Assembly (NCBI RefSeq): GCF_905163445.1
Contig: NC_053204.1
Location: forward strand, 131,501 to 195,500
Source of the DNA: Pararge aegeria
Lineage: Eukaryota; Arthropoda; Insecta; Lepidoptera; Nymphalidae
DNA length: 64,000 bases
Reading direction: 5' to 3'
Shown: piece after piece, positions 8,926 to 18,874 of the stretch
How the letters are laid out: every line of letters starts with the position of its first letter
Position numbering within the stretch: the stretch's first letter is position 1
Notes under the pieces: model-generated
Told to the model about the DNA's origin: nothing
The model's database searches: none
What the model saw: only the letters and a program-made list of their open reading frames with translations
Made by a program: the position numbers and the translations under genes

Positions 8926-9889
8926 GTGAGTCGCGGGACATTGCTACACGTGTTTAACTCACGACGCCCGAATGTGAGTGAATGAACAAATGAATGGGAC
9001 GTGTCGCCCCGTGTCCTTCAATTTGAGACGTATACCGTTGCGGATAGGTATAGCTACAAAGGGTAGAATTGCATGTAACACCTTGTACAGGTAACCACTG
9101 CTTACCTTAGCAGCAGTATCCCATAGTATTGACCTAATGCTGTGAAAGTAACTAAAACAGCAGCAGCAATTTGGTGGGTAGGTGTTTGGGCTCGTGTGAC
9201 TGTAATCACGCGCTTTAGATCGGAACGCTGCATTACAACAATGCTGCTCAGCGACAGAATAAAACATGGTGGTGATACTTCCGCGGATGAGCTCCGTTTC
9301 AAATAGCTGTTCATGTTGAATGATATGTAAACGAAAGAACGATTGAACGAAAGAGCGAACTATGAGAGCGGAAAATTTGTATTACCATTTTATTACCTAT
9401 AATCTCTAAAGTTTTATATACACATTAAGCACCTTAATGAATGAATACACATTTATTATACAACAGACCAAAGAATAGAACAAAATAACATAATACGTAA
9501 TAAATACATTATTTTAAATTAAAAAAAAAACTGACTTCAACATACGCCCAGGAACTTAAATACAAAAAAAAATTTGCTACTTTGGGTTACATTATTGTTG
9601 ATTTTTTAATAACAGCAAATCGGTTCAGGCGTCTTCGAGTAATCGGGTAATACATTAAAAAAAAAAGATTCCGACGAATTAAGAAACTCTTCCTTCTTGA
9701 AGTCGGTTAAAAAGCCAGTGGCCTCGATCTCTTCAAGGCAACCAATGGCGTGAAAAACCCGTGTGTATAAAACCATTTTACCGTTTACTTGGAATAGCAA
9801 TGTCAATGGGAAGTTAGCAATATGCGGTCGATGGCTTGAGTTGTAATGGATGAATTAAATGAATGAATCGAGCTAAATCTGTTCCGCAG
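8926..9889 (+). other. Intron between the two carrier exons (copy 1)
   Basis: A 964-bp AT-rich intron, GTGAGT...CTGTTCCGCAG. It contains the small inverted-repeat element at 9527-9712. Short ORFs inside it show no recognisable protein. Confidence 0.7.
9527..9712. mobile_element. MITE-like element in the carrier intron
   Basis: Imperfect terminal inverted repeats AACTGACTTCAA (left) and TTGAAGTCGGTT (right) enclose about 160 bp of A-rich DNA. CCGACTTCAA ends are familiar from dispersed non-autonomous repeats in lepidopteran genomes. No target duplication is clear. The same element is at 56991-57176. Confidence 0.45.
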
Positions 9890-9974
9890 AGTACACGGGC
9901 TCGAGCCCGCGAGGCCTCACTAACATGGCGTTCGGCGGCGCGGCGGGCGCGCTCGCGCAGACCGCGTCGTACCC
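9890..9974 (+). pseudogene. SLC25A42: SLC25A42-like mitochondrial carrier, next exon (copy 1)
   Basis: An 85-bp exon that reads (E)YTGSSPRGLTN then MAFGGAAGALAQTASYP, the start of the third carrier repeat. It stops inside the SYP of the signature PX[DE]XX[RK], at a phase-2 boundary (TACCC|GTACTT). The codons are extremely GC-rich. The expected continuation LDxVRRRMQT is not found in the following 400 bp or elsewhere in the window, so only two consecutive exons were captured. Confidence 0.75.
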
Positions 9975-10371
9975 GTACTTGAATGACGTATATTTTGTAA
10001 AGTTGGCTCGTGGTACGTGGTGACGTAGATACTTGCTCGACGAACAAGCTCCTACACATACCTTGTAGAATCCTGTTAGTGAGGTAAACTTGCGACGTTG
10101 CTACGTGATTCACCATCATCTTCATCCATAGCTTGAATGTCCCATTGCTGGGTACACGCCTCCTCCCTCTTATAGTAGAACTACTTTTAATATCACAAGT
10201 TAGTAATAACGGGGACCGACACTTTAATGTTCTGTTCAAGCCACTGGGGCTCAGACCCCAAATTTCCTATCTCCGTGGGTGTGCTAATATATAATAAACT
10301 CTGTACTAAAATCTGTGTGGTGTATAACGATGACAGAAATTGTATAATCCACCATGCAGATCCGGTTTAGA
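9975..10371 (+). other. Intronic/flanking DNA after the carrier exon
   Basis: No gene seen. At about 10105-10185, CCATCATCTTCATCCATAGC followed by CCCATTGCTGGGTACACGCC and TCCTCC resembles the dispersed CCACTGCTGGGCACAGGCCT repeat common in lepidopteran non-coding DNA. That match is from recall only. Confidence 0.4.
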
Positions 10372-10544
10372 TCCCACAGGGCACGTGCATACGTAAAGCC
10401 AAATGGTTTGACTGGAGCTATATTATATTGGTAATCGTTGATTACTGCGGTTACCTGTCAATGTAAATACGTAAGTAAAAACAAAAAAGTTTGATCTGGC
10501 GATATTAAAAAATATAAGGATTGGATGTTATCTAACCTAACCTA
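10372..10544. repeat. Recurrent gamma-flanking segment ending in a short TTAGG site
   Basis: It starts at CCCACAGGGCACGTGC and ends CTAACCTAACCTA, then polyT. The same segment precedes gamma copies at 30771, 37463 and 57838. In copies 1 and 5 it is continuous with carrier-flank DNA; in copies 2 and 3 the minisatellite abuts it. The gamma element therefore sits in a telomere-like site of only about two and a half units inside non-telomeric DNA. Confidence 0.75.
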
Positions 10545-10691
10545 TTTTTTTTTTTTTTTTTTAACGCTGGGAAATGCGTTTATGCATCCCCTCCGGAAAC
10601 AGCGCATCCGAAGCTGCGCCGTTTCCGGAGGGGTATGTGGGACTCACCGGCATAAAGCGGCCAGAATACCCACTAAAACCCAGCGATGTTC
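10545..10691 (-). promoter_or_regulatory. PolyA tail and structured 3'UTR (type 2) of gamma, copy 1
   Basis: T18 tail, then a 3'UTR closed by CGCTGGG (10565-10571) and CCCAGCG (10679-10685). It contains a perfect 13-bp hairpin, CCCCTCCGGAAAC (10588-10600) with GTTTCCGGAGGGG (10621-10633), then TATGTGGGACTC and ACTAAAA. Just upstream in element sense the RT domain has been deleted: ORF2 runs from the RT N-terminus straight into this UTR and stops there. Confidence 0.8.
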
Positions 10692-12976
10692 CTACTGCCT
10701 AAGGTGGCTCCCGAGGTGCCTCAAGGCCAGCGCCAGGACTCTTCCCGGGACTCCATCCGGTCCCGGTGCCTTCTTGCACCGCCGCAGGTGGTTCCACGCT
10801 TCTCCTAATTCATTCTCTGTGACCGGAGGGGCTTCCATCGACTCTTCTCGCTCCCCGAATGATGGAATCGTCATAGTCGGGGGCGTAAAAGCTGGTGGTT
10901 GAGGAAAGAGTCCAGACACCACCCGATTAAGGAGCTCCGGCTCCATGGAGTTCATGGGTGGGGCACTCCGCATCTTACCTCTGACGATGCGGTATGGCCG
11001 ACCCCATGGATCCCTATTCAGGGTTGCCAGGAACTCCTCGCTGGCGGAGTCCTTGGCATTAGCGATGGCCACCTGGAATGCCCTTTTTGCCCTCTGGAGC
11101 TCTTTATATAGGCGATCCTCTTCCGGCGCGTCCAGTGGCCTTCTTCGGCGGCAGCGGGTGTAAGCCCGGCGCGCCCGATTACTGTCGCAACGGAGAGCAG
11201 CAATTTCTTGCGACCACCAGTAAACCGCCTTCCGGGCTGGGAGGCACCTGGTCCGGGGCATCGCTGCATCACATACCCTCTTCAATGCGATGCGGAAACG
11301 CCTCGTCCTCTCCTCAACATCAGTCAGCACCGGGGTGGCTGCGTTCCAGGCCTCAACAATGGCTCCTTCCTCCACCATTTCACGGTCGAGGCGGGCTAGG
11401 GACCATCTCGGAAACACTACTCTCCCTCCTCCGGTCTGACTTTGAGGCAACGAGCAGGATGCGGAGACTCTCCACCGGATGTACCGATGGTCTGACAGAG
11501 TCTCCACTTCCTCGAGGACGCGCCAATCCTGGGCACGTGAGGCGATGGCAGGGGTAGCGAATGAGACATCCACTATTGACCCCCCCTGCCGTCGCACACA
11601 GGTGTTTGCGCGTCCTTGGTTGAGAAGGACCAGGCCGACCATGGCAGCCCAGTTCTCCAACTCAACTCCCCTCAGATCTGTTATGGGGGATCCCCACGCC
11701 GCAGACTTCGCATTTAGGTCCCCCATCAGGATTACCTGGGTCGGGGCCGCACCTCTCACCACTGGCTCCAGACTTCTAAGATAAGCCTCGAAGGCAGACA
11801 GGGGTTTGTTTGGGGAGAAGTATACTCCAATTAGTGTCACCTCCCCCCACACGACCGCTACAAACCCTGGTCCGCTGCGTTGTGGAACCAGTGGAATTCC
11901 ATGTGCCGGCACCACAACAGCCACCGATCCCTCGACGTCACCAGCCCAATTTGATTGAGTAGGGATGAAGTAGGGCTCGGCGGCTGTCGCCACTTGAATC
12001 TGCCACTCCGCCATGTGTTGTATCAGGAGGTCCTGGGCACGGGCGCAGTGGTTCAGATTGGCCTGCAGAAATTCGCTATGGCGTATGGTCATTAGTCGCC
12101 ATTTCGATGTCCTCCTGTGGCGGTTCTTGTCGACCTCTTGAAGAGCCTGGGGCCTCCAACACTGGAAACACTTAAGCCCTCCCATAACATGACCAGCTTT
12201 CCTGCCCATTTGCGTGCAGATTGCACATTTAGGCTCATCCGAGCACGAGGCCGCCTTGTGCCCTTCCCTGCCACATCTGAAGCACAAAGTGCTCCGGTCG
12301 GCAGGTGATGGGCAGAGAGCCCTTGTGTGACCCACCCCCATGCACTTAAAGCAGCGCATCGGGATAGGTTCCAAAAGGGTAACACGGGCTGACGACCACC
12401 CAACGACTATCCTTCCCTCTGCTACGAGTAGCTTCGCTGTAGTCACAGGGCATCGGACCAATATCGATCCAGTCCCGCTGGGTCCCGCCCGAATAGCACC
12501 AGCTCTAACCTGCTCCAGTGGAACACTTCCCATTTGCGCCACCACCCTCTGCACTTCTTCAGGTGTGACGGACTCGTCAATACCAGCGATCCTCAGTTCT
12601 GCGGTTTTCATGGGCCGTGTAACCGTCACCCATTCGCCGACCAGGCCTTGCAGTTTGCCCGCCAGCTCATCTGCAGCCTTGGCGCTGTCGGCCCCCGGAA
12701 CCTCAATAACTCTGGCCCCGGTGGCTGATTTGCGCACCCGTACATGATCCACTCCGACCTCCTTCAAGGCCAGGCCCGCGGTGGCTGTCTTCATGACCGT
12801 CGCGTAAGTTTGGGTTGCGACGACTTCTGGCCTCAGGGTGATAACGACCGCTGAGGACTTTGGAGGGCTCAGTTTACCCTTGCGTTTAGCCGGCGTAGCC
12901 TTAGCAGGTGCGCAGGCTGAGTTAGGAACCTTGGGCTTAGTGGACTTAGCCGTCTTGGCTTTAGCCTTCCTCCCAA
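10692..12976 (-). pseudogene. Gamma copy 1: ORF1 C-terminal half fused in frame to ORF2 endonuclease
   Basis: In element sense: a Lys/Ala-rich stretch, PPKSSAVVITLRPE, an RRM-like part, CCHC knuckles (CFKCMGVGHTRALC, CFRCGREGHKAASC and a third), then ORF2 from MTIRHSEF (ATG at 12092) with APE-type endonuclease motifs LQANLNHCARAQDL, AEPY, GDLNAKSAAWG and LSDHRY, and a linker to KAPGPDGVPG at the RT start. Other copies have separate overlapping ORFs. Here a net 28-bp deletion near 12153-12163, just after the third knuckle, shifts ORF1 into the ORF2 frame and gives one long reading frame. RT and C-terminal domains are missing. Confidence 0.8.
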
Positions 12977-14116
12977 TTACCTTTGACCAGGCGGGTGGGG
13001 TTGGTGGGGCTGGAGCGTGGTCTCAGTGGCTTCAGCCTCACGTGGCTCTGCACTACGTGTGGAGACGCTGCACTCTGTCTGCGGCGCAGCGGTAGGCTTA
13101 GTGGTCTTAGTTCCTGCCGCCGAGCGAGTCTTTGCTGGACGCGCAGGCGAAGGGCCCGCTGATGGCTCATCGGGAGAGCGGCGGGTAACTGCTCCTTTCT
13201 TTTTATCAGCCGCGAGTGGCGGCCTCAAAATGGGCTCCTGTGGGAGTCGCTTTTCCAGCTGCTCGAGGCGGTCATTTACCATCCCCCCGATGGATATAAA
13301 GAGATCCCTCTTTAAGGTCTCAAGCATCTCGCCGAGTGCCGGGGAGCTCTGGGGATCCATGCCCAGATCGGGCTGACCCACTGGTGCAGGGGATTTTTCC
13401 CTTGCAGAGAACGCGAACCGGAGGGCCTTGACCTCCGCTCTTAAGGCGGCCATCTCCTGTCGCATCCTCCTGTTGTCTGCCCGGAGCCTTTGGGCTTCCT
13501 CGTCAATCGTCATTGCCTGTAGGGCGTCCATGGCTGCGCGGATTTCTTTGGTAGCCCGGTTTATTTCACCCTTCACGCCGCCCTTGAGGTTGTTGGACTT
13601 CTGAGTCTCGCACGTTATCGAGGAGACCGCACTCCTGGCCCTGTCGATGAGCTCGTCTTTTGTTGGGCCATATTCGCCATCGGCATTCATGGTCACTTTA
13701 GCCCTATTGATAGGACTCCGTTCTCGCACACCTTCATCTACTCTTTCAGCCCGAGCCCTTCCCACTTTAATCTTTGCCTTTGTTGTTACTGCAGACTCAG
13801 TCTCAGGCTCCACTGCGACAGCCTTCAACGAGGGCTCTCCTTCTTCCTCTTCCCGTGAGTCCACCTGATCATGGGGCCGCTTTGATACGGCTCCGGCTAC
13901 CTTCCAAGGCTCCACTAAGGCCTCCAAAACTCTGTCACTATCGTCTGAATCAGTGTCCATTAGAAGCTCATTAACCTTTTCCTCCTCCGTTGGCTTAGGC
14001 AGAACAATCTTCAGCCGGTAAGCCTGTCCTTCTCTCTTCCTTCCTCTCTCTTCCTCTCCTTGCGGGCCTTCTAGCCCTCTAATATTACTATTCTTTCTAA
14101 TTTTATTTATTTCCAT
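12977..14116 (-). pseudogene. Gamma copy 1: ORF1 N-terminal half
   Basis: Open from MEINKIRKNSN (probable start, by analogy with the ME- starts of alpha and beta; an upstream Met at 14236 is also in frame) to a stop in HPPGQR. It has an acidic Ser/Asp patch (DTDSDDSD), a coiled coil around EEAQRLRADNRRMRQEMAAL and a Pro/Thr-rich tail. The true ORF1 continues in another frame as PAWSKVIGRK, so one frameshift separates it from the zinc-knuckle half. Every gamma copy in the window carries this break. Confidence 0.8.
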
Positions 14117-14341
14117 ATTTGATCCCACGAGTATGGGGGAAATATTCAGTCCATCCGGGTGGTGCCCCCTGCACCCAGATAAGCCAAAGCGTAACTCGCC
14201 AAAGGGTGTCGGCCGGTACCCTGACGGGGGTCGCACTAGAGACTGAACTACCCATCAGCCATGCATCCCCTCGCGGTGCGCCGCCGCTTGGGATTCGGGG
14301 TGATTTTTATAGAGGTTTTCTTCCTCGCAGTCCGGCCGGTT
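14117..14341 (-). other. Gamma 5'UTR, truncated (copy 1)
   Basis: Contains GAGGAAGAAAACCTC followed by TATAAAAATC (minus strand), the hairpin motif also present in alpha and beta 5'UTRs, and GCATGCAT-like bases near it. Its 5' end is cut at about 14341, where beta ORF2 sequence begins; no telomeric repeat remains. The same join recurs at about 34760, 44677 and 61773. Confidence 0.65.
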
Positions 14342-15073
14342 AAGGACCTCGACCTCGACCAAAAAGTCCCGGTCAATGCGCGACAGCGACCAACGAGGAC
14401 CGTCCTCTCGCAAGGGGGTTGGACCGCTCGGGAGAACCGAACTTGCGGAGATGTCGAACCTCAAGTATCTGTGGTCCGACAACGTCTCCACGTTCTCCAG
14501 CACCTTCCAGCCCCGAACACGGCGCGCCAGGGCAGCATCTGCGAAAGTGACGTCCACAATGGAGCCGCCCTGTTGCCGCACGCATGTGTTTACCGATCCT
14601 CGGTTTAAGACCGTGAGGCCAGTCGCCATCGCCCATTCCTCCAGCTCTCGTCCACGCGGATCCGTCGCTGGACACCCCCATGCCACAGATTTTGCATTGA
14701 GGTCCCCAGCGACAAGAACGCGGCCGGAGCGTCTTCTGCTTATCAGGACGCCGACTTCAGCAAGAAACTGTTCGAAGTCAGCGAGACTTTTATTAGGCGA
14801 GAAGTACACTCCGACTACCATAACGTCGTCAACGAAAGCCGAGACGTATACCCGACCTCGCACTACGTTATCGAAGGCTGGAGAGCCCACTATGGACCGG
14901 GACGTTATGGCAACCACTCCTTCCGTATCTCCCACCCAATTATCCCCAGAAGGGACGCGATAGGGCTCAGCTACCACGGCTACGTGAATCAACCACTCCG
15001 CCATGCTCTGGAAGAAGAGGTCCTGAGCTCTGGCGCAGTGGTTGATATTCGCCTGGAGGAGGTTCAGGTCCAT
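14342..15073 (-). pseudogene. Beta ORF2: endonuclease domain, truncated (copy 1)
   Basis: Starts with MDLNLLQANINHCARAQDLF. APE-type endonuclease motifs in order: LQAN (residues 6-9), AEPY (35-38), VYFSPN, GDLNAKSVAWG (123-133), GGSIVDVTF and LSDHRYLRF (198-206). The expected catalytic Glu, Asp, Asn and His are present. In SART/R1 elements this domain nicks the chromosomal target. The ORF is cut about 40 residues after LSDHRY and fused to gamma 5'UTR, so RT is lost. The start codon lies 2 nt after the ORF1 stop. Confidence 0.85.
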
Positions 15074-15075
15074 TA

Positions 15076-16697
15076 TTAGTCTTCGGCCATTGGAACCTCC
15101 TCAGTCCCCTGCTGCGTTTCCGCTTGCTGAGGTGAGCAAGAAGACTGCTCAGTAGCCTGGCCTGCCTTCCCTCTCTTCTTCTTGCCCGCAGATGGGGATA
15201 CGCAGGACTTGCTGCCCACGCGATGCTTCGCCGTTCTGCCATCCGCTGCACAGACCACGCAATGTGGTGTAGCGGAGCATTCACGGGCCTTATGACCCGG
15301 TCGGCCGCAGCGATAGCACAAACCACTGCGGTCGACCCCTGCCTTGCACTGGGCACCCATGTGCCCCGGTGCCAGGCACCGATAGCACATCAGGGGCCGG
15401 GCGTCCAGCAACTTTACTTGGGCCGACACCCATCCCACGAGGAGCCTTCCTCCTGCTACTACCTTCTTGGCAGCTGCAACGGGACAGTGCACTAACACTG
15501 CCCCTAGCCCGTCGTAGCCACTGACAACTTCGCCAGAACGCACTTGCTCGACGGGACATCCTCCTACCGTTGCCACCGCTGCGATAACCTCGGCGCTGGT
15601 GACGGAGTCGTCCAGGCCTGTGATCCGCAGGTCAACAGACTTCGTAGGTCTAGAGACCCGAACGACCTCGTCACTCAAGACCTCTCTGAGCTTTCTAGCC
15701 AAGGAGTCCGCCTTCTCAGCACTGGAGGCCCCGGGGAATTCGAACAGGCGGCCTCCTGTAGCTGCCTTTCGGAGTCGGACTCCTTGTGCGCCAATGTCTG
15801 CTGCATTTATTCTCGCCTTCGCAGCGGCAATAACTTTTGCATAAGTCGCGCCCCTTTCTTCCGCCCCCGGTTGCAGCGTTAAGATGACTGCTGATGACCG
15901 AGGTGTGCGGAGTTTGCTGGCGCGACTTTTCGCATCAGGTCGCTTCTTGGGACCTACTTTCGTCCATTCCGACGACTGGCTCTTCCCCTGGTGTGGGCCA
16001 GCCTCCTGATTCCCGTTCTTTTTCTTCTTCTTCTTTTTCTTCTTCTCCGCGGAAGGTGGAGTAGAAGAGGAAGTAGAAGGGTCTGTCGTCATCCGTGCCC
16101 GTGGCTGACTCCACGAGGACCCAGCTGGGCGATGAGGTGGTGCCGAGGGCGCCTGCCCTGCGAGCCTGCTGTGTTCAGATCGGGCGGGCCCCTTAGGCGC
16201 GCTTTCAGTAGGCGGTTTTGCGGTGCCTGGAGATCCCGATGCCGCGGCAGCATATGTGCGCCCGTCTCGCCTTTTGTCGGTCGCCAAAGGCGGCCGGAGG
16301 TTCCTCTCTGGGAGGAGTCTGTCCTCTAGTGACTCCAGGCGGGCATTCAACATTCCTCCGACCTGGACCATCACCGTACGACAAATCTCCTCCAATGAAG
16401 GCGCAGCTGGGGTAACCCCAGGGCGGCCAGTTTTGCCTTGTTGAGGAGGACGCATTGCAGGGGGCGCCTCCTCTGTCTTGTCCGGGGAAGAGTGAGCGGA
16501 ACCCTGCTTCCGCATACCCTCCATCTCTGTCCGTAATTGGGCCAGCTCTCTGCGGAGGCTAGCCATCTCGGCTTGCAGGCGTGTGTTGTCCGCCTGCAGT
16601 CGCCGCGTCTCATCCGAAACGGTGCGCGACCCGAGGGCTTCTACAGTCTCCTTGATGGAAGCCGCAGCGTCTTTCAGGTCACGCACGTAGGTGCCCT
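15076..16697 (-). pseudogene. Beta ORF1, C-terminal two thirds (copy 1), 5' end replaced by alpha
   Basis: Contains the coiled coil DETRRLQADNTRLQAEMASL, a run of nine Lys, SSAVILTLQPGAEERG, the RRM-like part (VDLRITGLDDSVT) and three CCHC knuckles (CYRCLAPGHMGAQC, CYRCGRPGHKAREC and a third in ATPHCVVCAADG). It ends VPMAED. At about 16697 the sequence leaves beta (ACGTAGGTGCCCTTC) and enters alpha ORF1 in another frame, so the N-terminal third is missing. The full-length relative is 45412-47814. Confidence 0.85.
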
Positions 16698-18094
16698 TCC
16701 TTGTCTTTCTTCTTTGCCCTCTTCTGGCTGACCTTCTGCCATTGCGCCTCCTTGGGTGCAGAAAGGTCAGTAGGGCGTTTTACCGCCGCTGGCTGACTTG
16801 CAGGGCGAGCAGGTGGCGTCTCCGTAGCGTGGCGCCCTTCTTCAGCAGGCTGGCTTGGGCCTGGCACGCGTGTGGCGTCCGCATACGATGCGGGCTGCCT
16901 TGTCGCCTTCCTCTTGTCAGCCGCCAGTGGTGGCCGGATCCGTTTCTCTGGAAGGAGCCTGTCCTCCAGTGCTGCTAGACGAGCATTCAGCATCGTCCCG
17001 ACCTGGGTCAACACCGTCCGACAGACCTCTTCCATCACTGAAGGTAGCGAATTGGGCACTTCAGTTCTCGCCTTGGATTGAGCGAGCTGCGGGTCAGGGC
17101 GCAGCCCCTCTGTCGTATCCGGGGGAGAGGACGCGGGACCCTGCTTCCGCGACTTCTCCAAGTCACTCCTTAAGGTGGCCAACTCCTTTCGCAGGCTGGC
17201 CATTTCAGCTTGCAGACGTGCATTGTCCGCCTGCAGTTGCCGTGTCTCATCCGATATGGTGCGTGAACTCAAGACCTCAACCGCCTCTTTGATGGAGGAT
17301 GCCGCGTTCTTGAGTTCGCGCACAAATGTCCCCTTCAAATTTGTGGACTTGGTGGCGATCGACGATATCAGCGCCACTTCATCCAGCGCTCTTTTTTGGA
17401 TTTGGGCCGCTGACATATCGTCGGTCATTGGCCCAATCTCGCGTTCAATAGACCGCTGCTTTTCGCGGCGGAATCTAGACGTTAGTGAGGTCCTCAACAG
17501 GTCCTGCTCAACCTGCAAGCGCATTTCTTCCTTCTTAGCCCTGTTGAGGGCCTCCCTGGCCTTAGCTAGCCCAACGTATTTACCCGTAGTGGGTGGTCTG
17601 CCTCTCCCTCTAGTGGGTGACGACGCATCTTTCATTTCCTCATCCGAGGACATTGAGAGTTGTACGTCGAACTCCCCAAGTCGCGGCCTCTTCGGCCCCT
17701 TCCACAGACGGCCTGAAGCTGCGCCAGACGCATTGCCAGAAGACTCAGACTCCGATCTGGGCCTGGTCTCTACTGTTATGAGGCTGCAGTCTGACATAGC
17801 CTCGTCCGACATCTCCGTCCTCACGGACGAATCGTCCTTCTTTCCCTCTCTGTCCTTCCTCATTTCCCTCTCGTGCTTCTCTGCTAAAACTTCGCACCTC
17901 TCTAAAGCAATGATAACTTCTTTCCCCCCTTGCACATTTCCAACTTTCCCTACGCCCCCCACAATCTTCTCCTCTCCCTCACGACTGGTGGCCCCCCCGT
18001 ATACATGGGGCCGATGCGCCACTAGTGACGCACCAAGGGATTCCCCCTCGCGGGGACCCTCCCGGGTAGATTTTTTGCCATGTCGTAGTTCCAT
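16698..18094 (-). pseudogene. Alpha ORF1, N-terminal part (copy 2)
   Basis: Matches 136-1665 from MELRHGKK (18094) to KKKDK, then breaks into beta ORF1 through a junction at GTGCCCTTC/CTTGTC. The frame runs out a few codons past the join (EGHLRA). The C-terminal 50 residues of alpha ORF1 and the RT tail are lost. It is nearly identical to the other two alpha copies, which points to recent duplication. Confidence 0.8.
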
Positions 18095-18488
18095 TTTGTT
18101 TATGGGCCTTATGGGGACCCTCCCCAGACACCCTAGTGGCTGCACTCCCAGCAACCATGCATCCCATCGGCGGGCATCAACCTTAGGATTGGGGTAGTTT
18201 TTTATAGAGGTTGTCTTCCTCGCAGCCCCACGCTCAGTGCGCGGGACCCCCGGTTCCGCTCAGTGCGGATTACGGGTTGCCCGACGGTGGCCGAAGCCAG
18301 CGCTCACCGGCCATGAAGACCGGAGAGCCCGCCGCGCAGGGCGTTTCCACCCACACCGGTGATTTTTTACTGAGGTTGTCCTTCCTCGCGGCCTATAAGG
18401 CCCCGCCCTCAGTGGCAGCGCACAGAAGCGCCCCACCCTCAGTGGCAGCGCACAAAAGCGCCCCACCCCTAGTGCTAGTTTTGGTTCG
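18095..18488 (-). other. Alpha 5'UTR, truncated (copy 2)
   Basis: Same as 1666-2059, including both 30-bp direct repeats and the GAGG/CCTC motifs. Relative to copy 1, 285 bp are missing (equivalent to 2060-2344): the 5' terminus, the telomeric tract, the polyA and the structured 3'UTR. The UTR is thus joined directly to ORF2 debris. Confidence 0.75.
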
Positions 18489-18874
18489 GTGTTCAAACAC
18501 TTCGCCTGGTGACTGGGTTACGGGAACGCTTTCGCACACGACCGCGACCCAGCCAGCGGCGTCCGCTAAAGCGGACCCTTCTCCGGGCCATGGCCCTGAC
18601 CACAGCCGGCAGGGAGAGGTCTTGTCCCACTACCGCCACGAGTTCACCGCCCAGCTCGGGCAATCGGCAAGCGTATGTTGCGCCGTGTCCACAGCGCAGC
18701 CACACTCGTGCACTCCTCGGTAGGTTCCCTACCGGCAATCTTGCACAGGTACTTTCCGAAACAACCGTGTCCTGAAAGCACCTGCGCAAGGTGGAAGGTC
18801 ATCACCCCGTGTCTTCTCTCCACCCACTGCTGAAGCACGGGGCGAATCCCGTCAATAGTCCGCAGACCAGGCGG
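18489..18874 (-). pseudogene. R1-clade ORF2 C-terminal remnant (copy 2)
   Basis: Copy of 2345-2730 with the same frameshifts and the same breakpoint into Pao gag. One visible difference is the CACACTCG site at about 18700 (CGCACTCG in copy 1). Confidence 0.8.

Noticed and set aside
8959..9267. 102-aa minus-strand ORF in the carrier intron
   Set aside because: No recognisable domain; it lies within an intron defined by matching splice sites and phases.
12977..13000. Programmed ribosomal frameshift in gamma ORF1
   Set aside because: No slippery heptamer or obvious downstream pseudoknot seen, and beta ORF1 of the same clade is continuous.
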